Part shown: positions 26,677 through 35,986 of the stretch, piece after piece
Position numbering within the stretch: position 1 is the stretch's first letter
How the letters are laid out: the number at the start of each line of letters is the position of its first letter
Origin: Lysobacter sp. Root494
GTDB taxonomy: Bacteria > Pseudomonadota > Gammaproteobacteria > Xanthomonadales > Xanthomonadaceae
Direction of reading: 5' to 3'
Assembly (NCBI RefSeq): GCF_001427225.1
Contig: NZ_LMFH01000005.1
Span: 1,229,325 to 1,293,324, forward strand
Length of the DNA stretch: 64,000 bases
Position numbers and translations under genes: made by a program
Notes under the pieces: generated by a model
Told to the model about the DNA's origin: nothing
Databases searched by the model: none
The model's input: the letters and a program-made list of their open reading frames with translations, nothing else

Positions 26677-27858
26677 ATGCGCATCCTCGTCGTTACCTCC
26701 CAGTTCCCGATCGCCGGCGAGCCCAATCGAGGCCGGCCGATCCTGCAGACGGTGCGCGAGCTCGCGCGCCTCGCCGACGTGCGCGTGATCAGCCCCGTGG
26801 CCACCTATCCGCGATGGGCGAGACCACGCAGCTACCTGTTCCGTGCGCCGCTCCCACAGCAGGTGCAGGACTGCGACACCGAATACGTGAGCTATCCGGC
26901 ATTGCCGATGGTGTCGCGTCCGTTCAATGGCCATCTGTGCGGCATGGCGATCACTGAGGCCATGGCGCGCTTCGCCCCGGATGTGGTGCTCTCCTATTGG
27001 CTGTACCCCGACGCATTCGGTGCGATGCGGGCGGCGTCCCGGCTTGGCATTCCCTGGGTGGCCGGGGCCCGCGGTTCGGACCTTCGCGTGCGCGATGCCG
27101 TGAGTCGCGTGCTGACGGCCCAGGTGGTGCGCCGCGCACGGCGCTTGCTGGTGGTAAGCGAAGACCTGCGCCGCGTGGCGATCGAACGCTACGGCGCCGA
27201 CGCCCATCGCACGATCACCATTCCGAACGGCTGCAACGCCGCGATCTTCCATCCGGCGAGCCGTTCGGAAGCGCGGCGCCAGCTCGGGATCGACGAAGGC
27301 GCCAGGCTCGTCGTGTACGTGGGGCGCCTCGTTCAGGAAAAGGGATTGCGGGAGCTGCTCGAAGCGACCGCGATGCTGTCGCAGGAGCATCCGCGCGCGG
27401 AACTCGCCCTCATCGGTGACGGACCGTTGCGTGGCGAGCTGGATCAGTCCGCGCAGCGCATCGCGGGTGTACCCGTGCACCTGCCGGGAGCGATGGATGC
27501 ATCCATCGTCGCTCGCTGGATGGCGGCGTCCGATCTGGTCACGCTGCCCAGCTACTCCGAAGGCCATCCCAATGTACTCGTCGAGGCACTCGCCTCCGGA
27601 CGCCCCGTCGTTGCCACGCATGTAGGTGGTATTCCAGAAGTCGTCGATGCGTCCTGCGGCGTGCTGGTCGCTCCACGCGATCCACGCGCGTTGTCCGTCG
27701 CGTTCGGGCAGGTGCTGGATCGCGGGTGGGATCCGGAAGCGCTCGCCCGGCGCTTCTCCCGCGACTGGAGCGGAGTGGCGCGCGAGACATTGCAGGTATG
27801 CATGGATGCTTTTAGCGAAGCCGATGGCCGTATCGCCCTGCCCGCAACGTTTACCTGA
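26677..27858 (+). CDS. Glycosyltransferase family 4
   Basis: A 393-residue GT-B transferase. MRILVVTSQFPIAGEPNRGRP is a typical start, and the C-terminal donor site shows LVVYVGRLVQEKGLRELLEA, LALIGDGPLRGEL, VTLPSYSEGHPNVLVEALASGRP and VVATHVGGIPEVVD. The N-terminal region (RTVREL, SYPALPMVSRPFNGHLCG) resembles transferases found beside asparagine-synthetase-like amidotransferases in exosortase-type EPS clusters, and one follows 62 nt downstream. Cytoplasmic face. Confidence 0.92.
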   Translation: MRILVVTSQFPIAGEPNRGRPILQTVRELARLADVRVISPVATYPRWARPRSYLFRAPLPQQVQDCDTEYVSYPALPMVSRPFNGHLCGMAITEAMARFAPDVVLSYWLYPDAFGAMRAASRLGIPWVAGARGSDLRVRDAVSRVLTAQVVRRARRLLVVSEDLRRVAIERYGADAHRTITIPNGCNAAIFHPASRSEARRQLGIDEGARLVVYVGRLVQEKGLRELLEATAMLSQEHPRAELALIGDGPLRGELDQSAQRIAGVPVHLPGAMDASIVARWMAASDLVTLPSYSEGHPNVLVEALASGRPVVATHVGGIPEVVDASCGVLVAPRDPRALSVAFGQVLDRGWDPEALARRFSRDWSGVARETLQVCMDAFSEADGRIALPATFT

Positions 27859-27920
27859 GCGACTTCACTTGCGTCGCTATCGCTCGCGAGGGATGCCTAG
27901 TCCACGGGGGGCCGATCAAC

Positions 27921-29897
27921 GTGTGTGGAATCGCTGGGTTCACCGGACCCGATGTAGCGCCGGAGAGCGCGCGACCCTTGCTGGATCGGATGATCCGGAC
28001 CCTGGCCCATCGCGGCCCGGATGGATATGGCTTCCATGCGGCGCCCGGCGTTGGCCTGGCGCATGCGCGGCTGTCGATCATCGACCTGGCCACGGGCGAC
28101 CAGCCGATCCATAACCCGCGCCGCACGGTCTGGACCGTGTTCAACGGCGAGATATTCAATTACGTCGAACTGCGACAAACACTGGAAGCCGAAGGCCGTC
28201 GCTTCTACACGCAGTCGGACACCGAGGTGATCGTGCATCTGTACGATCGCTACGGCGATGGGTTCGTCGAACACCTCAACGGTCAGTTCGCTATCGCCTT
28301 GTGGGACGCGGAGCGGCAGCGCCTGGTGCTCGCCCGCGACCGTGCGGGGATTCGCCCGTTGTTCTACACGCGCGAAGGCGCGCGCACCTGGTTCGCCTCC
28401 GAGGTCAAGGCAGTGCAGGCCGTGCTGCCCCGATGCGCTTCGTTCGACCCGGTCGGGCTGGCACAGACCCTCACGTACTGGGCACCTGCCGACCCCGATA
28501 CGGTCTACGAGGGTGTGCGCAGTCTTCCGCCCGGTTGCCTGCTGTCGATCGAAAGCAATGGGCGCGAGCAGTTGAGCCGTTACTGGGACTGGACGTTTCC
28601 TCCTGCCGCGGAAACATCCCCCGGCCAGTTCGCCAGCATTGAGCACGCGGCGGGCGAACTGCGCGAGTTGCTCATCGACGCCGTGCGCCTGCAATTGCGC
28701 GCCGACGTACCCGTCGGCGCCTACCTGAGCGGAGGCCTTGATTCATCGGGAATCGTGGCACTGGTGCGGGGCTTCACCTCCACACCCGTGCGCACGTTTT
28801 CAGTGGCGTTCGAGGACGCGGAGTTCGACGAGAGCGCACACCAGCAACAGATGGCGCGACACCTGGGCACGGAGCACAGCACGCTGCTGTGCACGCGCCA
28901 GGACATCGGCGATGCATTCCCCCGCTTCGTGCGGCACGCGGAGGTTCCGGTGCTGCGCACCGCGCCGGTGCCGTTGATGCTGCTGTCGGGCGCCGTGCGG
29001 GCGGCCGGCTACAAGGTCGTACTCACCGGGGAAGGCGCCGATGAAGTCTTCGGCGGCTACGACCTGTTCAAGGAAGCCAAGGTGCGCCGCTTCTGGGCGC
29101 GGCAGCCGGGTTCGACGTGGCGCCCTCGCCTGCTGGAGCGTCTTTACGGGTACGTGGAGAACTCGCCTGTGCGCAACGCAGCCTTCGCGCAGTCGTTCTT
29201 CGGCCAGGGAATGGAATACCTGCACAGTCCCGTCTTCGCGCATGTGCCGCGCTGGAGGACCTCGCAGCGGGCGCTTTCGCTGCTCTCATCGGACATGCGC
29301 GAAGCGCTGGGCGCATGGGAGCCGATGGGTGCCTTCGAAGACCGGCTACCACCCGAAACGATGTCGTGGAGTCCGCTGGCGCGCGACCAGTACGTCGAAG
29401 CGAAATCGCTCCTCGCCGGTTATCTGCTCGCGGCGCAGGGCGACCGTGTCGCAATGGCGAACTCGATCGAGGGCCGCTTCCCCTATCTCGATCATCGACT
29501 GATCGAATTCGCCTCGCGCCTGCCGCCGAGCTACAAGATCCGCGGAATGACGGAAAAGTACCTGCTCCGGCGTGCGCTGGCCGACCTGCTTCCGTCCGAC
29601 ATCCTCGCGCGCACCAAGCAGCCCTATCGCGCGCCCGACAGCCAGAGTTTTTTCCGCGACGGTGTGCCACTGGATTACGTGGCCGACCTGCTCAGCCCCG
29701 AATGCCTGCGGGAAGCAGGCGTTTTCGATCCGCTCGCAGTCGGCCGGCTGGTGGACAAGTGCCGCAGCGGACGTGTCACGGGCTTCGCCGACAACCAGGC
29801 CTTCGTCGGCATGCTTTCCACCATGCTGCTGCACCGCAACCTGCGTGAAGTCCGCAATCTTCCCGCAATCGAACCGGTGCTCGACACCTGCGCCTGA
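27921..29897 (+). CDS. Asparagine synthase-like glutamine amidotransferase (EPS-associated)
   Basis: The 658-residue protein has an N-terminal class II glutaminase domain (MCGIAGFTG with catalytic Cys2; HRGPDGYGF) and a C-terminal ATP-pyrophosphatase domain (YLSGGLDSSGIVALV near residues 268-280; LTGEGADEVFGGYDLF). It is a complete AsnB-type enzyme. In EPS clusters of exosortase type such proteins probably amidate uronic acids rather than make asparagine, and the uronate-forming genes at the start of the window fit this. It is followed 8 nt later by a methyltransferase in the same operon. The activity on sugar is inference. Confidence 0.9.
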   Translation: MCGIAGFTGPDVAPESARPLLDRMIRTLAHRGPDGYGFHAAPGVGLAHARLSIIDLATGDQPIHNPRRTVWTVFNGEIFNYVELRQTLEAEGRRFYTQSDTEVIVHLYDRYGDGFVEHLNGQFAIALWDAERQRLVLARDRAGIRPLFYTREGARTWFASEVKAVQAVLPRCASFDPVGLAQTLTYWAPADPDTVYEGVRSLPPGCLLSIESNGREQLSRYWDWTFPPAAETSPGQFASIEHAAGELRELLIDAVRLQLRADVPVGAYLSGGLDSSGIVALVRGFTSTPVRTFSVAFEDAEFDESAHQQQMARHLGTEHSTLLCTRQDIGDAFPRFVRHAEVPVLRTAPVPLMLLSGAVRAAGYKVVLTGEGADEVFGGYDLFKEAKVRRFWARQPGSTWRPRLLERLYGYVENSPVRNAAFAQSFFGQGMEYLHSPVFAHVPRWRTSQRALSLLSSDMREALGAWEPMGAFEDRLPPETMSWSPLARDQYVEAKSLLAGYLLAAQGDRVAMANSIEGRFPYLDHRLIEFASRLPPSYKIRGMTEKYLLRRALADLLPSDILARTKQPYRAPDSQSFFRDGVPLDYVADLLSPECLREAGVFDPLAVGRLVDKCRSGRVTGFADNQAFVGMLSTMLLHRNLREVRNLPAIEPVLDTCA

Positions 29898-29905
29898 GGT
29901 CCGTT

Positions 29906-30835
29906 ATGCACTGGAGAATCAAGGGCGTGGTGCAAAAGGTGCTGGGCGTGCTGCCTGGTGGCACCTTGCTGCACTACGGACTGCAGCGCCGTTTCGGCGG
30001 CCTGCGCGATTTCGAACGCGAATTCGCCTGCAAGGTCGAAGACTGGTCGATCATGATCCGTCATCTGCGCAACGCCGGGCAGTCGATCGGCGGCGCGCGC
30101 CTCGTGGAGATCGGAACCGGCTGGTATCCCACCTTTCCCCTCGCGTGTTATCTCGCCGGTGCGCGCGTCGTGGAAACATTCGATCTCAACCGGCACCTGC
30201 GGCCGGGACTCACCGCACGTTGCATCGCTCTGTTGGCCGACCACCTCGAGCACATTGCCAGGACGTCGGGTGCCGATATCGAACAGGTGCGCCATCGCTA
30301 TGCGTTGCTCAGTTCCCATGAGAAACCGGCATGCGATCTTGAAGCTGCCACTTCCGGGGTGGTGCGTTACCGCGCTCCGGCGGACGCCACGCGTACCAGG
30401 TTGCCTGCCGGCAGCATCGACATGGTGTTTTCCAACAGCGTGCTCGAGCATGTGCCGCCGGCTGTCATCACGGCGTTGTACGCCGAATCACGCCGCATCC
30501 TCGCGCCAGGTGGACTGATGTTCCATTCGGTGAACTGTGGCGACCATTACGCCTACGTCGACCGCCGGCTGCACCAATTGCACTACCTGCAGTATTCCAG
30601 CCGCGCATGGTCGTTCTGGAACAACGCCTTCCTGTACCAGAATCGGCTGCGCGCGCATCGCTTCGTCGAGGACGCATCGGCCGCTGGCTTCGAGATCGTG
30701 CTCGATACGGCGACGGCGCGCGAAGAGAACCTCGCACGCCTTCGCGCGATGCGGGTGGCACCTGAATTTGCCGACATCCCCCGCGAGCGGTTGTGCGTCA
30801 CCAGTGTCGACTTCATCGGACGTATCACGGCTTAG
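29906..30835 (+). CDS. Class I SAM-dependent methyltransferase-like protein
   Basis: The 309-residue protein has an amphipathic N-terminus (IKGVVQKVLGVLPGG), a Rossmann motif GARLVEIGTGWYPTFPLACYLAGA followed by VVETFDLN, and SIDMVFSNSVLEHVPP. It ends with a DxIGR-type tail (CVTSVDFIGRITA). This matches methyltransferases that sit after the amidotransferase in EPS loci. The substrate is unknown. Its last 11 nt overlap the convergent PQQ-dehydrogenase gene. Confidence 0.8.
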   Translation: MHWRIKGVVQKVLGVLPGGTLLHYGLQRRFGGLRDFEREFACKVEDWSIMIRHLRNAGQSIGGARLVEIGTGWYPTFPLACYLAGARVVETFDLNRHLRPGLTARCIALLADHLEHIARTSGADIEQVRHRYALLSSHEKPACDLEAATSGVVRYRAPADATRTRLPAGSIDMVFSNSVLEHVPPAVITALYAESRRILAPGGLMFHSVNCGDHYAYVDRRLHQLHYLQYSSRAWSFWNNAFLYQNRLRAHRFVEDASAAGFEIVLDTATAREENLARLRAMRVAPEFADIPRERLCVTSVDFIGRITA

Positions 30836-32030
30836 CGGATTCGACGGCATTGTTCCTGGCACCCGCCGGGCCGATCCGCAGCAGCTTGCCGTCGGGCACA
30901 TCCGCATCCACCAGCAGATAGAGCGCCCCGTCCGGCCCCTGGCGCACATCACGTATGCGTTCGTTGCGATCAGTCAACAGCCGTTCCTCGGCAACGACCG
31001 CGTCCCCATCGAGTTCCAGGCGGATGAGTTCGTGCGTGGCCAGCGCACCGACGAACAAGTTGCCCTTCCATTGCGGGATCAGGTCCGCGGTGTAGAACAC
31101 CATGCCGCTGACGCCTGGCGAAACCGTCCACACATAGTGTGGCGGCTCCATTCCGTCGGCACTCGCTCCGACCGAGCCGGGCACGGGACTGCCGCTGTAG
31201 TCCTTGCCGTTGGTCACGACCGGCCAGCCATAGTTGCGCCCAGCCCGGGGGATGTTGATTTCGTCGCCCCCCATCGGCCCGTGCTCGGTCGTCCATAGCT
31301 GGCGCGTGACCGGATGCAGTGCGGCTCCCTGCATGTTGCGGTGTCCGTACGACCAGATTTCCGGACGCGCATCCTGGCCGATAAACGGGTTGTCGTTCGG
31401 GATGGAACCATCCGGCCAGATGCGCACCAGCTTGCCCTGCAGCTTGTCCAGTTGCTGCGCGGTTTCAGCAACGCGGTTTTCGCCCTGTGTCACCCACAAG
31501 TGCCCCGAGTCATCGAATACCAGTCGCGATCCGACGTGCGTGCCGCTGGATAGTTTTGGTTCCTGCCGGTAGACGACTTCCACCGCTTCGAGTGCGTCCT
31601 CGGCCAAGCGTCCGCGCATTACGGCCGTACCGGTCTTGTTGCCACGAAAATTTGGTTCTGCGAACGACAGGTACACAAGCCGGTCGCGGCTGAACGTCGG
31701 CGAGATCGCGACGTCGAGCAGTCCGGCCTGGCCATCGACGAAGATGTCGGGCAAGCCCCGCAGCGGTTCGGATACACGTCCATCGCGGATGACGCGCAGG
31801 CGGCCCGGGCGTTCGGTCACGAGCATCGAGCTATCGGGCAGGAACGCAATCGCCCACGGGTGATCGAAGCCGGTGGCGATTTCGGTGAGGAGCACGGTGC
31901 CTGAGCGCGAATGCACCTGCTGCGCCGGCGCAGTCACCACGCGTGGCGTGGAAACAACCTTGGCCGGCGCGCCCTCGCCACGGCAACCGGCAAGCCAGAG
32001 CGCGGGCAAGATCATCCAGGTCCAGCGCAT
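30825..32030 (-). CDS. PQQ-dependent aldose sugar dehydrogenase-like lipoprotein
   Basis: The 401-residue protein has a lipoprotein signal (MILPALWLAGC). The six-bladed propeller pattern of soluble aldose sugar dehydrogenases (YliI/Asd) follows: GFDHPWAIAFLPDSSMLVTERPGRL, LLDVAISPTF, HVGSRLVFDDSGHLW, SYGHRNMQGAALHP, EHGPMGGDEIN, NYGWPVV. It oxidises aldoses in the periplasm with PQQ as cofactor. It interrupts the plus-strand EPS genes in the opposite orientation, with ACP genes starting 152 nt away, so it may be a housekeeping or acquired gene. Confidence 0.9.
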   Translation of the reverse strand: MRWTWMILPALWLAGCRGEGAPAKVVSTPRVVTAPAQQVHSRSGTVLLTEIATGFDHPWAIAFLPDSSMLVTERPGRLRVIRDGRVSEPLRGLPDIFVDGQAGLLDVAISPTFSRDRLVYLSFAEPNFRGNKTGTAVMRGRLAEDALEAVEVVYRQEPKLSSGTHVGSRLVFDDSGHLWVTQGENRVAETAQQLDKLQGKLVRIWPDGSIPNDNPFIGQDARPEIWSYGHRNMQGAALHPVTRQLWTTEHGPMGGDEINIPRAGRNYGWPVVTNGKDYSGSPVPGSVGASADGMEPPHYVWTVSPGVSGMVFYTADLIPQWKGNLFVGALATHELIRLELDGDAVVAEERLLTDRNERIRDVRQGPDGALYLLVDADVPDGKLLRIGPAGARNNAVESAKP

Positions 32031-32181
32031 AACGCGTCCCCATGCGTAGTCGGCAGCCGATATTAACGGAGACCACCGCGGTACTCGGACAGACGCTGTC
32101 CTGATGCCACACGGCTTCACGTTCTTTGCAGTGGAGCCGCGCATCCGGCGCGCGTCAACGTCATCCAGGGGACAACCGGAC

Positions 32182-32430
32182 ATGGACCAGCGGCATCAGA
32201 TCAAGACGTTCGTTCTGCAGAATTTTCTTTTTTCCGAAGACCATGGCGCCTTGGGCGACGCCGATTCGCTGATCCGCGGCGGCGTGATCGATTCGACCGG
32301 CATCCACGAGTTGATCCTGTTCCTGGAGGAGAGCTTCGCCATCAGGGTCGCGCCCGAGGAAATGACGCCGGCGAACTTCGATTCGATCCAGGCCGTCGAC
32401 GGCTTCGTCGCGCGCAAACGCACGGGCTGA
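32182..32430 (+). CDS. Acyl carrier protein (EPS modification)
   Basis: An 82-residue ACP. Ser38 in GGVIDSTGIHELILFLEE is the phosphopantetheine attachment site (DS-x-G variant), in the expected place at the start of helix II, and the protein is acidic and helical. It lies 6 nt before an AMP-dependent acyl-CoA ligase that could load it. The exosortase-A EPS clusters carry the same ACP-plus-ligase pair. The acyl or amino-acyl cargo is unknown. Start ATG 32182 is chosen because a longer frame upstream has no ACP similarity. Confidence 0.88.
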   Translation: MDQRHQIKTFVLQNFLFSEDHGALGDADSLIRGGVIDSTGIHELILFLEESFAIRVAPEEMTPANFDSIQAVDGFVARKRTG

Positions 32431-32436
32431 AGATCC

Positions 32437-33927
32437 ATGGCGACGTTGCTATCGCGCCTGCGACAGGTCGCCGTGGCGAATCCCCACCGGATCGCAATGG
32501 TCGATGGTGCACGCCGCACTAGCTATGACGCATTTTTCGCCCAGGCCATGGCCTGCGCCGCGGCACTGCGCGCGCGTGGCCTGCAGCCAGGTGAGCGCGT
32601 AGCGATCGTGCTGCCTAACCGGCTCGAGGCAGCCGTTACGGTCTACGGCATCTGGCTGGCCGGGGGTGTCGCGGTTCCGCTCAACGCACAGGCGCGTGTC
32701 CGTGACTTCGTGCCATGGCTGCGACACTGCGATGCGCGCATCGTGGTTCATGAGCGCGGTCCTGGCGATATCGAGGATGCACTGCGGGCCTTCGAGGGAG
32801 CCACGCAATCGCTGCCGCTCGATGACAACACCGGTTATGCGCAAGCCAGCTTCCCGCAAGGCGAGGAACCCGCGCCGGATTCGCTCGCCATGCTCCTGTA
32901 CACCTCGGGTACGACGGGGGCACCAAAGGGTGTGATGCTCAGTCACGCGAACCTGCTCGCCAACGCAGAGGCGGTGATCGATTATCTGCAGCTGACGGCC
33001 GACGACAGCGTGCTCGACGTGTTGCCGTTCTACTACGCCTACGGCGCTTCGGTGCTGCACACGCACCTGCTCACCGGCGCGCGCATCGTGCTCGCGCCCA
33101 GCCTGGCGTTCCCGCACCTGGTGGCCCAGGCACTGAAGGCCGAATCCATCACCGGCTTCTGCGGCGTTCCCTCCACCTACGCGCTGCTGCTCGAACACGT
33201 GCCGTTGTCCGAACAGGCCATGCCTTCGCTGCGCTATCTCACGCAGGCCGGTGGTGCGATGCCCGCCAGGCTTGTGGGGCGCTTGCGCGACGCACTCCCG
33301 CACGTTCGCCTGTTCCTCATGTACGGCCAGACCGAAGCGACCTCGCGTCTCACCTATCTGCCGCCGGAGCTTATCGACGAACGGGTCGGTTCGGTCGGGC
33401 GCGCGTTGCGCGACGTGGAGATCCGCATCTGCCGCGACGACGGAAGCTGGGCCAACCCCGGGGAAACGGGCGAGGTCTGCGCACGCGGCCCGAACGTCAT
33501 GCTGGGTTACTGGAACAATTCTGAAGCAACGGCCGCTGTTCTTCGGGATGGCTGGCTCCATACCGGCGACCTCGGCCATCTGGATGCCGAGAGTTACCTG
33601 TACCTGGACGGCCGGCGGAGCGACATGATCAAGACCGGTGCGCATCGCGTGAATCCCGCCGACGTGGAAGAGGCCATCACCGAGCTGCCGTGGGTGATCG
33701 AGACCGCGGTCGTCGGGATCGACGACGACGTGCTGGGGCAGGTCGTCAAAGCATTCGTGGTCGTGGCCCAGGAACAGCCACGCGGCGCAGACCGCATCCG
33801 CGCGCATTGCCGCGCGCGTCTTGCTCCCTACAAGGTGCCGAAGCACGTTGAGTTCATCGGCGCCCTCCCCCGCACGGCTTCCGGAAAAGTCCGGCGCGTG
33901 CAATTGACGGAAGCGGAAACCTCGTGA
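32437..33927 (+). CDS. AMP-forming acyl-CoA ligase/acyl-ACP synthetase (EPS-associated)
   Basis: The 496-residue protein has the ANL-family core: LLYTSGTTGAPKGVMLSHANL from about residue 153, YGQTEATSRL, DLGHLDAESYLYLDGRRSDMIKTGAHRVNPADVEEAI and C-terminal LPRTASGKVRRVQL with the catalytic Lys. It resembles the exosortase-A-associated AMP ligase (TIGR03098). It presumably activates a carboxylate and hands it to the ACP encoded just before. It overlaps the NadE-like gene by 4 nt, coupling the two. Confidence 0.9.
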   Translation: MATLLSRLRQVAVANPHRIAMVDGARRTSYDAFFAQAMACAAALRARGLQPGERVAIVLPNRLEAAVTVYGIWLAGGVAVPLNAQARVRDFVPWLRHCDARIVVHERGPGDIEDALRAFEGATQSLPLDDNTGYAQASFPQGEEPAPDSLAMLLYTSGTTGAPKGVMLSHANLLANAEAVIDYLQLTADDSVLDVLPFYYAYGASVLHTHLLTGARIVLAPSLAFPHLVAQALKAESITGFCGVPSTYALLLEHVPLSEQAMPSLRYLTQAGGAMPARLVGRLRDALPHVRLFLMYGQTEATSRLTYLPPELIDERVGSVGRALRDVEIRICRDDGSWANPGETGEVCARGPNVMLGYWNNSEATAAVLRDGWLHTGDLGHLDAESYLYLDGRRSDMIKTGAHRVNPADVEEAITELPWVIETAVVGIDDDVLGQVVKAFVVVAQEQPRGADRIRAHCRARLAPYKVPKHVEFIGALPRTASGKVRRVQLTEAETS

Positions 33928-34934
33928 CTGACGGAAGCGGAAATACCCAGGCCGTGTTTGGCCGAAGCGTGCTCGATCTCGACTACGAAGCCATGGCCGA
34001 TCGAATCTGCGCACGCCTGCGCGAAATCACCGCGCGTCAGTTGCATCGACGCGGGCTGGTGGTGGCAATCTCCGGCGGCATCGACAGCTCCGTCAGCTGC
34101 GCGCTCGCGGTACGCGCTCTTGGGCCGGAGCGTGTGTTCACCCTGATCCTGCCCGAGCGCGATTCGTCCGACGACAGCGCCGTTCGCGCCCGCCTGCTGG
34201 CCGAACACCTGGGCGTGCTCACGGAAACGATCGACATCGCCCCGGCGCTCGAGGCGATCGGCTGCTACCGCGCGCGCGATGCCTCGGTTCGTCGCGCGCT
34301 GCCTGCCTATGGAGAGGGATGGAAATTCAAGATCGTGATCGATGGCGGTATCCAGGGGCGTTTCAACCGCTTCCGCCTGATCGCGTGCTCGCCTGCCGGC
34401 GAACTGGTGGAACGCGATCTGGCGCTGGATGACTACCTCACCATCGTCGCGGCCACTAATTTCAAGCAACGCATCCGCAAGACGCTCGAATATTTCCACG
34501 CCGACCGCCTCAACTACGCCGTGGTCGGCACGCCCAATCGCCTGGAGTACGACCAGGGCTTCTTCGTCAAGAACGGCGACGGGTCCGCGGACGTGAAACC
34601 CATCGCCCACCTGTACAAATCGCAGGTGTACGGAATGGCGCGATGGCTGGGGCTGCCCGAGCGCGTGTGCGCGGCCGAGCCGACCACCGACACCTACAGC
34701 CTTGCGCAGGGGCAGGACGAGTTCTACTTCGCCCTTCCCTTCCGCGACATGGACCTGGCGCTATGGGCACTCAACCACGGCGTGCCCGCCGGGCGGCTGG
34801 CCCAGGAACTCGACATCACGCCGGAACAGGCACAGGCCGTTTACGACGACATCGCCAACAAGCGCCGAACCACGCGCTACCTGCACGCGTCGCCGATCCT
34901 GGTGGAACCGGTAGCAGAACTGGCGCACGCATGA
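33924..34934 (+). CDS. NAD synthase (NadE)-like amide ligase
   Basis: A 336-residue ATP-pyrophosphatase-fold protein with SGGIDSSVSCALAV (P-loop Ser50-Ser56) and the NadE-type segment GQDEFYFALPF near the C-terminus. The region that in true NadE reads GNxxE/GYFTKYGD is changed to VGTPNRLEYDQGFFVKNGDG, and there is a non-NadE insert after residue 110. It lacks an N-terminal glutaminase domain, so it would use ammonia or an amine. Set between acyl ligase and GNAT, it more likely forms an amide on an EPS component than supplies NAD. This is inference. Confidence 0.75.
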   Translation: MTDGSGNTQAVFGRSVLDLDYEAMADRICARLREITARQLHRRGLVVAISGGIDSSVSCALAVRALGPERVFTLILPERDSSDDSAVRARLLAEHLGVLTETIDIAPALEAIGCYRARDASVRRALPAYGEGWKFKIVIDGGIQGRFNRFRLIACSPAGELVERDLALDDYLTIVAATNFKQRIRKTLEYFHADRLNYAVVGTPNRLEYDQGFFVKNGDGSADVKPIAHLYKSQVYGMARWLGLPERVCAAEPTTDTYSLAQGQDEFYFALPFRDMDLALWALNHGVPAGRLAQELDITPEQAQAVYDDIANKRRTTRYLHASPILVEPVAELAHA

Positions 34935-35986
34935 GTGCGGTGGCGCAGCCGCCGGTTTACGCCATCCATGATGGCGACGTGGTTCGCGACCGCGACACCG
35001 TGCTGGCGATCTGGCACGGCAACCTGGGCGAGTCGGAACGCATGCGTGCGAAGTACGACTGGTTCTATCTCGGCGCGCCCGGCGAGCCGCCGCTGCTCAG
35101 GCTGCTGCGCCATGAGCCCGATGGATCGTGGGCCGGGGCCTGCGCCGCAGGGCGGCGCCGGATGCTTCTGCATGGCAGGAACATCCAGGGCGGTGTCATG
35201 GTCGACCTTGCCGTAACGCCGGCGCACCGCACGCTGGGGCCGGCCATGATGCTGCAGCAATGCATCGTCGATGCCGGGCGCCGCGAACTGGATGTGCTTT
35301 ACGGGTTCCCCAACCCCAAGGCAGCGGCCGTGTTCAAACGCATCGGCTACCGGCACTGGGGCGACATCGTTCGCTACGCGCGGGTGTTGCGGTATTCCCA
35401 CTATGTGCGCCGACGCCTGCCTGCCGTGCTGGCACCCCTTGCCGCCTGGCTGCTCGATGCGGCCACGCAAACGCGCGACAGGCTGCGGCGGGCAATGCAA
35501 CCGGCAACGAGGATGGCGTGGAGCGACGTGGCGGACGAGCGCATGGACGCGCTATGGGGCACCTCCGCACCGGAAGATGGGCTTACTGCCATCCGCGACA
35601 CACGGCACGTGCGCTGGCGTTTCGACCAGTCGCCTGTCGCACGCACGCGTTACCTGCTGATCACACGCCCCGGTGATGACGCGCTACTGGCCTGGTTCGC
35701 CACGCAAGTCGAAGGCGATGCCTTGTTCGTACGCGACTTCTGGTCGGACGATGCAGACCGCGGCGTGGGAAGGCATTACATCGATGCGCTGGTGCACGCT
35801 GCGTACCGCGCGGGCCACGCCTCCGTATCGGTCGAAATCGCTGCGCGCCCCAGCCGCATTGACAGCTGGATATCCAGGGGCTTCTCGGCACGGGGAAAAC
35901 GTCCGGTGTTCGGTCTGTGCAGCAACGATGCGGAGTCCGTCTGCGCGGAAGACCTCTATCTCACGTCCGCTGACGAGGACGAGTAA
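34931..35986 (+). CDS. GNAT-family N-acyltransferase
   Basis: The 351-residue protein has an N-terminal GNAT-like domain (VLAIWHGNLGESERMRAKYDWFYL; GGVMVDLAVTPAHRTLGPAMMLQ, the acetyl-CoA loop; YGFPNPKAAAVFKRIGY). A second poorly defined half contains RHVRWRFDQSP and DRGVGRHYIDALVHAAYRAGH, also GNAT-like, so a double-GNAT fold is possible. It could move the acyl group from the upstream ACP onto a sugar amine. The start overlaps the NadE-like stop (ATGA), and the 3' end overlaps the convergent deacetylase by 31 nt. Confidence 0.75.
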   Translation: MSAVAQPPVYAIHDGDVVRDRDTVLAIWHGNLGESERMRAKYDWFYLGAPGEPPLLRLLRHEPDGSWAGACAAGRRRMLLHGRNIQGGVMVDLAVTPAHRTLGPAMMLQQCIVDAGRRELDVLYGFPNPKAAAVFKRIGYRHWGDIVRYARVLRYSHYVRRRLPAVLAPLAAWLLDAATQTRDRLRRAMQPATRMAWSDVADERMDALWGTSAPEDGLTAIRDTRHVRWRFDQSPVARTRYLLITRPGDDALLAWFATQVEGDALFVRDFWSDDADRGVGRHYIDALVHAAYRAGHASVSVEIAARPSRIDSWISRGFSARGKRPVFGLCSNDAESVCAEDLYLTSADEDE

